Assembly (NCBI GenBank): GCA_903919125.1
Contig: CAIXGS010000046.1
Coordinates: 1 to 64,000 of the forward strand
Source: an uncultured Spartobacteria bacterium
GTDB lineage: Bacteria > Verrucomicrobiota > Verrucomicrobiia > Chthoniobacterales > Chthoniobacteraceae
Reading direction: 5' to 3'
Length of the DNA stretch: 64,000 bases
Positions 54,924-63,056 of this stretch are shown one piece after another. The notes beneath the pieces were generated by a model. That model had not been told where the DNA came from. It made no database searches and saw only the letters and a list, made by a program, of their open reading frames with translations. Positions within the stretch are counted from its first letter, which is position 1, and each line of letters starts with the position of its first letter. Both the position numbers and the translations under genes were made by a program.

Positions 54924-55001
54924 CCCTTCCGCCCCCCAACGGCAACGCCTCAGATTCCACAAAGCGAATCTCAACAAACTTTGCCAATGAGGCGCGAGTC
55001 T

Positions 55002-55712
55002 TCATCGTCCGCCAGCAACCATTCGGTAACCAAACCCGCGCACCGTTTCGATCAAGTCAGAGGACGTCCCCAACTTTTCCCGCAACCGCCGTATGTGCGT
55101 ATCTACCGTGCGCGTATCAATCACGCTTTCATACCCCCAGACATCGTTCAAAAGCACCTCCCGACTTTGCAACCGCCCGCAACGCTCCATCAAGACGCTC
55201 AGCAACTTGAACTCCGTGGCCGTAAATTCCGATTCTTTGCCGTCCACCTGCACCTGATGCCGGATTCTATCCACCTTAATCCCACCAACTTCCAACTCAT
55301 CTGCATGCGCAGGAACCGTGTCCATGCGCCGCAACACCGACTGCACACGCAACACAATTTCCCTCGGGCTAAACGGTTTTGTCACATAGTCGTCCGCTCC
55401 CAACTCCAGTCCCACGATGCGATCCACCTCGTCAGCCTTGGCCGTGAGCATCACCACCGGGATGCGGGCCGTTTGAGGAGATTGCTTTAAAAGCTTGGTG
55501 ACTTCCAAACCGCTAAGCTTTGGCATCATCAAATCTAACACCAAAAGCGACGGCAACTCCTCCCGAGCAATTCGCAGTGCCTGCTCGCCGTCTTCTGCCT
55601 TGAGCACCTCAAATCCAGCTCTTTGTAAATTGAGGGCCAATAAATTCAAAACATCAGGCTCATCATCAGCTACCAGAATTTTTTTGCGCGCAGGTGTAGG
55701 AGATACATTCAT
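55002..55712 (-). CDS. phoB: OmpR/PhoB-family response regulator
   Basis: 236 residues. Receiver domain with acidic pocket (DDEPD, residues 16-20), phospho-acceptor Asp60 (VLDLMMP), Thr90 and Lys112 (TKPF); a winged-helix DNA-binding domain from about 135 to 232 (GKESEFTATEFKLL, VDTHIRRLREKLG, ETVRGFGYRM). The order phoB-phoR and the PhoR-like kinase lacking a periplasmic sensor suggest a phosphate regulator, as do Pho-box-like sites at 13489 and 55822. Other OmpR-family systems remain possible. Confidence 0.9.
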   Translation of the reverse strand: MNVSPTPARKKILVADDEPDVLNLLALNLQRAGFEVLKAEDGEQALRIAREELPSLLVLDLMMPKLSGLEVTKLLKQSPQTARIPVVMLTAKADEVDRIVGLELGADDYVTKPFSPREIVLRVQSVLRRMDTVPAHADELEVGGIKVDRIRHQVQVDGKESEFTATEFKLLSVLMERCGRLQSREVLLNDVWGYESVIDTRTVDTHIRRLREKLGTSSDLIETVRGFGYRMVAGGR

Positions 55713-55821
55713 AAGATTTGTGTGAAAATGCCGCCCCTTAGCGTTTGAAACTTATCTAACGGCGCGGTGTTTACTACAATCTAACAGTCTCTCGCCTACT
55801 TCATTTCGCTCAAGACTCGCT

Positions 55822-55839
55822 CTGTAACAATTCCGTCAT
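55822..55839 (+). promoter_or_regulatory. Candidate Pho box upstream of ECF sigma gene
   Basis: CTGTAAC (55822-55828) and CCGTCAT (55833-55839) are 7-mers starting 11 bp apart with a 4-bp AT spacer, each one mismatch from CTGTCAC/T. A GAAAAT at 55857-55862 could be the -10, leaving a 40-nt leader before the ATG at 55908. The site lies in the region shared with the divergent phoB-like gene, so autoregulation is also possible. Confidence 0.4.
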
Positions 55840-55907
55840 AGTTCAACAGGATTTGAGAAAATCTCGTTTACTAAGGCCCGACTCACCTAAAAGGTTCCCC
55901 AGCCCTC

Positions 55908-56516
55908 ATGCACCTCCAACCATCCCCAGAAGGAGATCCCGAAAGGCTTCGTGACCTGGCGTGGATGCAGGGCATTCAAAACGGCGATCAGGAGGCCTTC
56001 CGCGAGCTCATTCTGGAATATCAGTCCCGCGTCGCAGGCGTCATCGCCCGCATGGCCGGCTCCTCTTCTGATGCAGAAGAGCTTACTCACGAGGTTTTTG
56101 TGCGCGTCTGGCGCTCCGCCCACCGTTACCAACCCTCCGCCAAGCTCTCCACATGGCTGCTCACCATCGCCCGTAATCTCGTTCTCAACGAGATCCGCTA
56201 CCGCCAGCGCCACCCCACCATTTCACGGGACATCGTCCGAGAAGACGGCCAGTACCCCGAGGACGCCACCCCAGACACCGCTTCCGTCCCACCCGACGCC
56301 GCGTTGCTCGAAAGCGAATTACAACAGGCCATTGACGACGCCCTCCAACAACTCCCCGAAAACCAACGCACCGCGCTCGTCCTCCAGCGTTTTGAAGCTC
56401 TTTCCTACGAGGAAATCGCCACTCTTTTGGACGTAAGCGTTCCAGCGGTCAAAAGCCTACTGTTCCGCGCGCGAACGACGCTTCGAGAGTTGCTCAAAGA
56501 CTACTTGAATGAATAA
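55908..56516 (+). CDS. ECF-type sigma-70 family RNA polymerase sigma factor
   Basis: 202 residues. Region 2 runs from about 20 to 95 (AFRELILEYQSRVAGVIARM, DAEELTHEVFVRVWRSAHRY) and region 4 from about 145 to 195 (LPENQRTALVLQRFEALSYEEIATLL, AVKSLLFRARTTLRELL). An acidic, Pro-rich linker (EDATPDTASVPPDAA) lies between. No anti-sigma gene is adjacent; downstream is the convergent tonB gene, so the signal is unknown. It is divergent from phoB, with a Pho-box-like site in between. Confidence 0.93.
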   Translation: MHLQPSPEGDPERLRDLAWMQGIQNGDQEAFRELILEYQSRVAGVIARMAGSSSDAEELTHEVFVRVWRSAHRYQPSAKLSTWLLTIARNLVLNEIRYRQRHPTISRDIVREDGQYPEDATPDTASVPPDAALLESELQQAIDDALQQLPENQRTALVLQRFEALSYEEIATLLDVSVPAVKSLLFRARTTLRELLKDYLNE

Positions 56517-56658
56517 AAGTGCGAAGGTGCCGCTACCGAGCTCGAGCGGCCACCGACCGCATTAATCTACTGGACAGCAGCCTCGATGCAAAACCAAGCC
56601 ATCTAGTTGCTCTTGTACAAAGAGTCACTCACCTCAAAAACAACCGCTTAATTTCAGC

Positions 56659-57453
56659 TCACCTGTCCTGAAGACTGAAACGAAGGGGCGCCTCAAACTG
56701 GGCCCCCTCAAAAGCATTGCTAACCTTGCACCGCCAGCCGCCCTCTACCGCAGCCCGATCCAAGCGCGGAAAACCACTACTTGTAGCGACACTTACCGCC
56801 GAGGGACGCCCATTCGCATTGACGGTGATGCGCAACAACACAACCCCCTGCTCTCCTGCAGCCCGGGATTCGGATGGATAATTCACCTGCGGCCGAACGA
56901 GATACAAAGGCTTGCCTATTAACTTGCCCGAGGCATCCCCCACGGTTCCAACCGTCGACCCCTTGGTTGAAATGCCCTCGGCCGGTTTGCCGAGCGGTGG
57001 CGGCTTAGCAGTGGCCACGAGAGGCCTCGGCTTTTGAGCTGGGGGCGGTATCTCCCGAGGAGGCGACGGAGGGCTCTCCTCCCTAGGCGTAGGTGCGGCA
57101 TCAGGGAGAGGAACCGGAACGGGCGCTGCGGGAACAGATACGGGCTCCGGCGTAGGCTGCTTTACGGGCGGAGGCTCCGCTGGTGGAGGCGTTGTCGGTA
57201 GCTCAGGGCGGGTAACTGAGGGGGCGGACGCCTCCTCAGAAACCGTCTCCGGGGAGATGCTTGAGGATTCCACGAGCGTCACTTCCACCGAATCGCCAAG
57301 CACCTGAATCAGACCCGCCTCCTTCGGTTGATATTTCCACGCATAAAGAATCCCCGCATGAAAACCAACGGCGAGTATCGCGCAAAAAAGCAAAGAGACG
57401 GCGTTTCCCGTGTCCGAATTTTGAGCGCTCATACTACGAAAGCCTTGGCTCAT
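56659..57453 (-). CDS. tonB: TonB energy transducer
   Basis: 264 residues: an N-terminal membrane span (VSLLFCAILAVGFHAGILYAW, about 18-38), a Pro-rich periplasmic linker (residues 75-150), and the C-terminal TonB domain with PLYLVRPQVNYPSESR, GVVLLRITVNANGRPSAVSV and SSGFPRLDRAAVEG. It transmits proton-motive force from ExbB/ExbD to outer-membrane receptors. Its start overlaps the exbD stop by 4 nt, so it is translated with exbD; it is the last gene of the receptor-PepSY-exbB-exbD-tonB cluster. Confidence 0.92.
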   Translation of the reverse strand: MSQGFRSMSAQNSDTGNAVSLLFCAILAVGFHAGILYAWKYQPKEAGLIQVLGDSVEVTLVESSSISPETVSEEASAPSVTRPELPTTPPPAEPPPVKQPTPEPVSVPAAPVPVPLPDAAPTPREESPPSPPREIPPPAQKPRPLVATAKPPPLGKPAEGISTKGSTVGTVGDASGKLIGKPLYLVRPQVNYPSESRAAGEQGVVLLRITVNANGRPSAVSVATSSGFPRLDRAAVEGGWRCKVSNAFEGAQFEAPLRFSLQDR

Positions 57454-57866
57454 CGACCGGTCTGAGGACGGGTTTCGAAGGCCACTTTTGAAATCCCGAG
57501 CTTGCGCGTCTCATCCAGCACGGCGATTGCAAGTCCCAGACGGGCGTTCTGGTCGCCGTTGATAAACACCTTTAACTCGGCATTCTGCGCTTTAAGTTTG
57601 CGCAACGCCTCCACCAACAGCTCCTGAGAGAGTTCCTGCTTATCAAGATAAAGCTGTCCCGCCTCGCTAAGACTGATGGATACATGGCCCGTCCGGTCCT
57701 CCGGCGTGCCGCTCGCAGCCTGGGGCACGACCACCGTGATTCCACGATTTTTCACCATCGAAAGCGACACCATCACGAAGGTCGCCAGCAAGAAGAACAT
57801 GATGTCGATCAGCGGGACGATCTCAATCCGCGCGTGCTTTTTGGGGAGGCTGCGGGGGATGTTCAT
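57450..57866 (-). CDS. exbD: ExbD biopolymer transport protein
   Basis: 138 residues. One membrane span (IVPLIDIMFFLLATFVMVSLS) carries the protonatable Asp21 in PLIDIMFFL; the remainder is periplasmic (KLKAQNAELKVFINGDQNA). It works with ExbB as the proton channel that powers TonB. The ATG is directly preceded by the heptanucleotide array at 57868-57972, so no Shine-Dalgarno sequence is possible just upstream. Confidence 0.93.
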   Translation of the reverse strand: MNIPRSLPKKHARIEIVPLIDIMFFLLATFVMVSLSMVKNRGITVVVPQAASGTPEDRTGHVSISLSEAGQLYLDKQELSQELLVEALRKLKAQNAELKVFINGDQNARLGLAIAVLDETRKLGISKVAFETRPQTGR

Positions 57867-57867
57867 G

Positions 57868-57972
57868 GTTCTATGTTGTTGGTTCTTGGTTCATTGTTCT
57901 TGGTTGTTGGTTGTTGGTTGTTGGTTGTTGGTTGTTGGTTGTTGGTTGTTGGTTCATTGTTGTTGGTTGTTG
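57868..57972. repeat. Heptanucleotide array, 15 units, across the exbB-exbD junction
   Basis: Exactly 15 contiguous 7-bp units on the plus strand: GTTCTAT, GTTGTTG, GTTCTTG, GTTCATT, GTTCTTG, seven GTTGTTG, GTTCATT, two GTTGTTG. It encodes the last residues of ExbB (NNQQQ), supplies its TGA stop from the GTTCATT unit at 57952-57958, fills the entire exbB-exbD gap and ends one base before the exbD start codon. The units share the GTTCTTG sequence of the array at 6499-6568. Confidence 0.95.
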
Positions 57973-58553
57973 AGCACAAGTTCGATTTGGGTGGCAGCGT
58001 CTTGCAAGGCGAGGCGCGCTTTTTCTTCGCAGGAATTGAGATAATTGAAGGGTAGCAGCGCCGTGATCGCCACGCCCAAGCCAAACGCCGTCGCCAGCAA
58101 CGCCTCGGCAATGCCCCCCGTAATTGCAGAGGGCGCACCAAGTTCCGCGCCTCCGAGCATCCCAAAGCTGCCGATCATCCCCGTCACCGTCCCCAACAAA
58201 CCCAACAACGGAGACAGCGTAATCAGCGTATCAAGCACGCCCAAGCCTCGCGAAAAACGGCGCAACTCCACGCTCGCCGCCGCCAGCATCGCCTCCGGAA
58301 ACGCCTTCGGATACTTGAGCGCTTCCACTAGAGCGCGCGCAACAAAATCCGTGCTGTTCGCCCCAAGTTTAATGGCGGCTGGAATATCGCCGCGATCCAC
58401 CAAGACCACGATGTCGCGCACTTGGCTAGGGTTGCGCCGAGAAGATTCCCGCAGCAGAAACAGCACGCGTTCCAGCGCCACGGTCAGCGCCACGATGGAC
58501 GCAACGAGAATGGGCCACATGATTGGCCCGCCTTTTAAGAAAAGTTCGATCAC
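57954..58553 (-). CDS. exbB: ExbB/TolQ-family proton channel protein
   Basis: 199 residues with three membrane spans (about 8-28, 105-128, 148-172). Typical are KGGPIMWPILVASIVALTVA at the start and the conserved LLGLLGTVTGMIGSF and GGIAEALLATAFGLGVAI segments. Pentameric ExbB surrounds ExbD and, with TonB, energises the outer-membrane receptor encoded upstream in the cluster. The C-terminal NNQQQ is encoded by the heptanucleotide array, indicating that the array has invaded or replaced the original end. Confidence 0.93.
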   Translation of the reverse strand: MIELFLKGGPIMWPILVASIVALTVALERVLFLLRESSRRNPSQVRDIVVLVDRGDIPAAIKLGANSTDFVARALVEALKYPKAFPEAMLAAASVELRRFSRGLGVLDTLITLSPLLGLLGTVTGMIGSFGMLGGAELGAPSAITGGIAEALLATAFGLGVAITALLPFNYLNSCEEKARLALQDAATQIELVLNNQQQ

Positions 58554-58565
58554 AAGATCCTTCCG

Positions 58566-59276
58566 TTAAATTTGTTTACTGCGTGGGCGTGTCACAAAAA
58601 ACAGCCCGACCCCCAATAAAGCCACAAGCGCAGTCGCGCTGGTGAGAGCGACGAGCACCCAGTCGCGAACCGCTTTATCCGGGATAAAAGCCAACTTGTG
58701 GAAGTTGCTAAAAACGTTGGCTTCAAACTGACGTCGGTCGTCCGTGTGGCGCGTCACGCTGCCCGTGGTGGTGCTTACGTAAACACGCGTGCCTTGGCCG
58801 TCGGCGGAATCGAAGCGGTAGACTGGGAGAATCCGGAATATGTTGATGTACTCTCGGTTGAAGCTGGTGAGGTAATCCGTCTTTTCGACTACGACACCGC
58901 CCAAAAAAGCCGACGCAATTTCCGCCGCGTACCGTTCATCTTGCGAGGAGTCCTCGTGCCCGTCCTTTCCACTGAGATAGCGGGGAGCCCCTCCTTTTTG
59001 CGAGTAGATTTGATACCACGGTTCCCCCGAAATACCCCGGACATTCACGGCCCGCACCGCTCCGGTTTCAGGAGGGAGTTTCGCGAGCGCCTCGGCTACC
59101 GAACAAGTGATGGCCGCCGGCTCAAGCGTGCCACCACTGGGGCGAGCGGGAGGCGGCGGCGGTTGGGTGCGGGTCATCACGGTATGCAGCACCCCGCTCA
59201 CCGTGGACATAAGGATGCTCAGGCTGAAGAGCAATCCGAGCCAGCGGTGCAAGCGACGAAGAGTAGATGTTTTCAT
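58566..59276 (-). CDS. PepSY-domain membrane protein
   Basis: 236 residues from ATG 59276 (MKTSTLRRLHRWLGLLFSL). Two membrane spans, at about 8-30 and at the C-terminus (WVLVALTSATALVALLGVGLFF), enclose a periplasmic PepSY-like domain with VYVSTTTGSVTRHTDDRRQ and FNREYINIFRILPVYRFD. RRLHRWLGL at the N-terminus is the typical PepSY-associated TM start. Such proteins often accompany siderophore or metal receptors and may act as ferric reductases or in uptake. The gene lies 63 nt after the receptor gene and 12 nt before exbB. Confidence 0.85.
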   Translation of the reverse strand: MKTSTLRRLHRWLGLLFSLSILMSTVSGVLHTVMTRTQPPPPPARPSGGTLEPAAITCSVAEALAKLPPETGAVRAVNVRGISGEPWYQIYSQKGGAPRYLSGKDGHEDSSQDERYAAEIASAFLGGVVVEKTDYLTSFNREYINIFRILPVYRFDSADGQGTRVYVSTTTGSVTRHTDDRRQFEANVFSNFHKLAFIPDKAVRDWVLVALTSATALVALLGVGLFFVTRPRSKQI

Positions 59277-59283
59277 AAAATAG

Positions 59284-59301
59284 AAAAAGAGCGGGCCGCT
59301 C
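59284..59301 (-). terminator. Weak hairpin with T5, receptor-PepSY gap
   Basis: Minus strand GAGCG-GCC-CGCTC followed by five T residues, 39 nt past the receptor stop. A competing longer pairing (GCGGG with CCCGC) is possible. It may attenuate transcription so that the receptor is made in excess over the energy-coupling proteins. Confidence 0.35.
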
Positions 59302-59339
59302 GGACAGTGCAACCCGCCCATGGGTTTATTGTATATCTG

Positions 59340-61514
59340 CTACCATTTCAGCTCGAGACCCGCGTAGAAAGTGCGAGGCAGTCCGGGGGCGTACATCGCC
59401 ATGTTCGACGAGACGGAGGCACTGTCCGCATACCGCCTGTCGGCAAGGTTCATGACACGGCCAAAGACGGTGGCGTTTCTGCAGAGTTCGTAGCTAGCGC
59501 GGAAGTTGAATAGGTCGTATCCCGCGTACTTTGCGACGCCCTTGTCAGTGCCCAAAGTGGTACCCGCATTGGAATCTTGCAGTAAATAACTGCCGATTCG
59601 CACCCATTCGAGCTGCGCCGACGCCTTGTCCATAGGCGTCCAGATCAGACGCGTGTTGCCTATGAACCGGGGCGCGGCGGCCATTTCCTTGCCCGAATAA
59701 TTCGTCGTGCCATTCCAGTCAATATACTCGTGCTTGGCGAAAGATAGCGCGGTTTCCAACTTCAGACTCTTGACGACTTCTCGCCCAAGTGAAACCTCGA
59801 TTCCTCGGCTTTCGGTCTTTCCCGCATTTTCGCTATAACTGGCACCGCTAGGATCTTTGCGGGAAACAAGGTCATCGTGCTTGATCAACTCATAAGCGGC
59901 GATTGAATACTCTAGGCCGAGAAGCTTTCCGCGGGTTCCGACTTCAAATTGCTGGGCCTTGATCGGTTTTAAGCGGAGCGCATTCGCAGCGTTTGTTTGC
60001 GCGATCGCGTTGCTAGTGGCGCTGGTTGCTCTGAATAGCTGGCTTTCTGAGGGCACGCGGAATCCCTCATTATAAGAGAGATAGACGCTGGTATCCTTGT
60101 TTAGTTGGTAAGTTGCTCCAATTTTCGGGCTGAGCCGTTGAAAGTTTAGGGAAGTCGAATCGCTTTGACCGTAACGCTTCGTGGTGTTCGAGCTACCACC
60201 GCTAGGCAGGTTATTTTGGAAATCGTATCCTAAGGAGTCGTAGCGAACACCCGCAGTGATTCGCAATTTTTCCAGCGGCGAGATCTCCGTGTGGAGATAT
60301 GGCGACACGCTCTTGAACGTGACATCGTAATCGTAAATGTGGTTCCCGACCGTATACCCGGTGTAATTAGTTGCCCCACCAATTACGGACGTAGTGGGAT
60401 TCAGTGCATACTCGTTTCTCTTGCCTGGACTATTCTCCAAATCCACGCCGAAAATGAGGCGGGTGCGTTTGAAATCCGGAAAATCCTGCCTCCATTTAGC
60501 AAGAAAACCGTAAGATTGACTGCTTGTTTCTTCGATGCGTGGGTCGCCGGCAGTGAAATTATAAGAGCCATTCAGGTCCATCGCATTATCCCTGAAATAA
60601 GGGGTTAGCGACAGAGCTCCATCTCCGAATTTACGTTCGAATTCTGACGAAGCCCGGAGTGCCTGCACCTTGCGATAGGCTGGCGCAATGAGGTTCGTCT
60701 TCGGAGCATTTCGGTACAAATCCCACGGCAACGCTGAGTTTGCGCCCGTTTCCTGGTCAATGTTTGTGTACCCGACGATGGTCTTGAGTTTGGTGTCCTC
60801 GTCCAAACGCCAGTCCCAACGAAAATTACCGCTCTGGCGATCATACCCAGTCCGCTCACGCCAGCCGTCTGTGTGCGTGATGTTTACGTCCCCATGGAAA
60901 GCTCCAAACCGCGTTTCCCCGCTGCTGATAGACCCCAGCTCGCGCAACCAGCCGAAGCTGCCGACCTCGCTCGAAATCGAGCCTTCGGGAAGCGGCCCAG
61001 ACGCCCGAGTCAGGACATTCACAATCCCGCCGATAGCGTCCGAGCCGTACAGGGCAGAGCCGGGCCCCCTAGTCACCTCAATACCTCCCGCCATGGGGAT
61101 GTTGATTTCGTAAAGAGCGTTGTGATTAAAGAAACCCGTGGGGCGAACACCAATGCCGTCCTCGAGGAAAAGGTAAAGAGGGCTCGTGGTGAAAGGCTGA
61201 CGAATAGCGGTCTGGTGGCCTTCCCCGTTGGTCACGGAAACGGCAACGCCCGGCACCTGACTGAGAATTTGCTGGGGATGGGCTGGGGCGGTTAGCCGGA
61301 TCGCGTCCGCCTTAATGATGCCTATGGACGCAGGAGTTTCCTTCAACAGCTCAGGTTCCCGGGTGGCGGTAATGACCACTTCGCCGAGCTCCTGGACGTT
61401 GGGCGCAACGTTTTCATTACCGGATTGTGGGCCTTGTTGAGCACCGGGAAGGCTCAAGAAGCCGGTGCCTAAAAGGAGCGCGCTGGAGAGCTGGATGGTT
61501 TTATAAGAATTCAT
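59340..61514 (-). CDS. TonB-dependent outer-membrane receptor
   Basis: 724 residues with a signal peptide (about 1-25). The TonB box-like GEVVITATRE lies at about 43-52, the plug domain follows (GVAVSVTNGEGHQTAIR, RGPGSALYGSDAIGGIVNVLTR), then a 22-strand barrel ending LPRTFYAGLELKW with the terminal aromatic residue. It imports a ligand such as a siderophore, haem or another metal complex; the ligand is not readable. First of the receptor-PepSY-exbB-exbD-tonB series, a self-sufficient uptake cluster. Confidence 0.95.
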   Translation of the reverse strand: MNSYKTIQLSSALLLGTGFLSLPGAQQGPQSGNENVAPNVQELGEVVITATREPELLKETPASIGIIKADAIRLTAPAHPQQILSQVPGVAVSVTNGEGHQTAIRQPFTTSPLYLFLEDGIGVRPTGFFNHNALYEINIPMAGGIEVTRGPGSALYGSDAIGGIVNVLTRASGPLPEGSISSEVGSFGWLRELGSISSGETRFGAFHGDVNITHTDGWRERTGYDRQSGNFRWDWRLDEDTKLKTIVGYTNIDQETGANSALPWDLYRNAPKTNLIAPAYRKVQALRASSEFERKFGDGALSLTPYFRDNAMDLNGSYNFTAGDPRIEETSSQSYGFLAKWRQDFPDFKRTRLIFGVDLENSPGKRNEYALNPTTSVIGGATNYTGYTVGNHIYDYDVTFKSVSPYLHTEISPLEKLRITAGVRYDSLGYDFQNNLPSGGSSNTTKRYGQSDSTSLNFQRLSPKIGATYQLNKDTSVYLSYNEGFRVPSESQLFRATSATSNAIAQTNAANALRLKPIKAQQFEVGTRGKLLGLEYSIAAYELIKHDDLVSRKDPSGASYSENAGKTESRGIEVSLGREVVKSLKLETALSFAKHEYIDWNGTTNYSGKEMAAAPRFIGNTRLIWTPMDKASAQLEWVRIGSYLLQDSNAGTTLGTDKGVAKYAGYDLFNFRASYELCRNATVFGRVMNLADRRYADSASVSSNMAMYAPGLPRTFYAGLELKW

Positions 61515-61869
61515 AAGTTTTTATTTGGGTTAAATTTAAGTCGAATTATTTTTGATTTTTTACTTTCGGTTGCGCTATGGGGAGGGTCCCGGATGCACGG
61601 TGGGGCTTAAAGAGGGCGGTCGAAACGCCACGCGGCTGAGGGTGACGAACCGGGTCTCGTGGCGAAGCGGGGTGCCGTCGTGTGGCTCCCCTCAGGCGCG
61701 GGGCACATAGGCGCTGCGTCGCACGGTCAATGTGTCCGGCACTTCACCGGCATGACACGTTTCGAGCGGTTGGAGAGGCGGCCCACGAAACAAAAAGCAC
61801 CGCACCAGAGAGGCGCGGGCAAGCACAACACGAGCGGCGTGCTGTGCAATATTTCAGCGGTCCGCCTGC
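61515..61869. other. 355-nt GC-rich region upstream of the receptor gene
   Basis: Between the small Cys protein gene and the receptor gene, both leftward. The 60 nt next to the receptor start are AT-rich, the remainder GC-rich with short repeats and dyads. No cobalamin, FMN or other riboswitch signature and no Fur-like 19-bp palindrome could be identified. Short frames on either strand (e.g. 61659-61892 +, 61727-61915 -) look non-coding. Confidence 0.5.
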
Positions 61870-62256
61870 TTAGGCAAGCGGCGGCGGAGTAGGCGGTGCG
61901 GCGAATAGGGCACAAGCCCTAAGCAAAAGCGGCGGCCAATCCAAGGTACCCACAAGGACAGCAGAAGGGGTTTCGAGGAAATTGAGTTTGAGGAATTTGA
62001 GGTCGCCCGCCTTCTTCAAAAGTTCAAAGTTTTGTTCGGACTGCTTCTCTGTCTGCTTACCATCAGCGATCGCAGAACAAAGAGCACAGGGGTGTTTTCC
62101 ATCGAGGGTTGTCTCAAATGCCTGAGCCACCGAAGTGCTTATGGAGCGGGAGAGAAGCATCCCCGTCCAAGCCGTTGTCTGCAAAATCATCCAATGGGCA
62201 CCACTGAGATACAGCGCGCAGCAAAGGATAAGCAGCTTTTGGAAGGTAGACCTCAC
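61870..62256 (-). CDS. Small exported protein with HPCALC motif
   Basis: 128 residues from GTG 62256. An N-terminal signal-like segment (FQKLLILCCALYLSGAHWMIL) precedes GKHPCALCSAI (about residues 54-64), a C-x2-C pair, then a Lys/Gln-rich middle and a hydrophobic C-terminal stretch ending in Pro. No family recognised. The gene precedes the TonB-receptor gene by 355 nt on the same strand; similar short Cys-pair proteins next to uptake receptors suggest metal (for example copper or iron) handling, which is inference. Confidence 0.6.
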   Translation of the reverse strand: MRSTFQKLLILCCALYLSGAHWMILQTTAWTGMLLSRSISTSVAQAFETTLDGKHPCALCSAIADGKQTEKQSEQNFELLKKAGDLKFLKLNFLETPSAVLVGTLDWPPLLLRACALFAAPPTPPPLA

Positions 62257-62400
62257 TGCTTCGCATCATACCCGCGCCCACTCTGGAGGGCAAGTTTTTT
62301 CCCAACCCGAAAGCGGCCGCATTCATACCGAATCCACCGCCCTTCGCCACGGAAACGAAATACCTGTCCCCTCGACGACTTTCCCGTCCCTGAAAAGCTT

Positions 62401-62802
62401 TCAAGAAGCTGGAATTAACAAAGCTCCAAGAATTCCGGTGTCTAAGGTGGCTAACTTGGCGCCATGATGCCGTGCTAATTCAAGTAAATGCCCGTCGGTA
62501 ATTTTATTTGGGACTTTGACGTATGTCGGCAAACGGTCCGCTCCAAGGTCGTCCGATAAAAGAGTAAACGAAATTTTGCTCGAATCCTTCAGTTTGGTAA
62601 GAGCTATGCGAGAGGATGCTACATCATTTTGCAAACCCGCTTGCACAGAGACACGAACAAAGCCCAATTCGCTAATCGAGCAGGTATGCAGGATACTCTG
62701 TTCGCTTAATACCGATTGGTACCATTGGATCATCCTCCTATGATGGACGTGAGAGGTATGCCCCAATGCAATTAAAGCATTGATGTCCAAAAGATATCTC
62801 AC
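62401..62802 (-). CDS. PIN-domain toxin (VapC-like ribonuclease)
   Basis: 133 residues. Acidic residues of the PIN active site are at Asp6 (LLDINAL), Glu45 (SELGFVR), Asp103 (ITDGHLLELA) and Asp121 (ATLDTGI), in the family order. VapC toxins cleave tRNA or rRNA until neutralised. The start overlaps the stop of the AbrB-type gene by 4 nt (ATGA), the antitoxin-first order usual for such pairs. The protein is full length, so the module is probably intact. Confidence 0.92.
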   Translation of the reverse strand: MRYLLDINALIALGHTSHVHHRRMIQWYQSVLSEQSILHTCSISELGFVRVSVQAGLQNDVASSRIALTKLKDSSKISFTLLSDDLGADRLPTYVKVPNKITDGHLLELARHHGAKLATLDTGILGALLIPAS

Positions 62803-63056
62803 GGGAAATCAATTAATAAATCACGAACCAGCTCGCTGGTTACAACGCCTATTGCTGAAGGACTTTGAGTTACGGTGAGGCCTGTGAGTTCATCCGTGAT
62901 CAGTTCAGGGGAGGATTTCCGGATGTTTTGCGGCGTGAGAACAATGGAATCACCATGAATCGTGCACTCAAATTTAGTGCCGGGCAGGAGTTGAAGTTTG
63001 GCGCGAGCAACACGAGGCAATACCACTTGGCCTTTACTGGAAAGTGTGGTGATCAC
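62799..63056 (-). CDS. AbrB/SpoVT-type antitoxin (VapB-like)
   Basis: 85 residues. The N-terminal 45 residues form the swapped-hairpin DNA-binding fold: TTLSSKGQVVLPRVARAKLQL and PGTKFECTIHGDSIVLTP. The C-terminal 40 residues (LTVTQSPSAIGVVTSELVRDLLIDF) would wrap the PIN toxin. It should repress its own operon. Upstream (63057-63238) no gene is seen. Confidence 0.9.
   Translation of the reverse strand: MITTLSSKGQVVLPRVARAKLQLLPGTKFECTIHGDSIVLTPQNIRKSSPELITDELTGLTVTQSPSAIGVVTSELVRDLLIDFP

Noticed and set aside
54744-55490. 248-codon plus-strand frame opposite phoB/phoR
   Set aside because: His/Pro-rich antisense shadow of two clearly recognised two-component genes.
61515-61869. Cobalamin riboswitch before the TonB receptor
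   Set aside because: The B12-box and the conserved core helices could not be placed on the minus strand.
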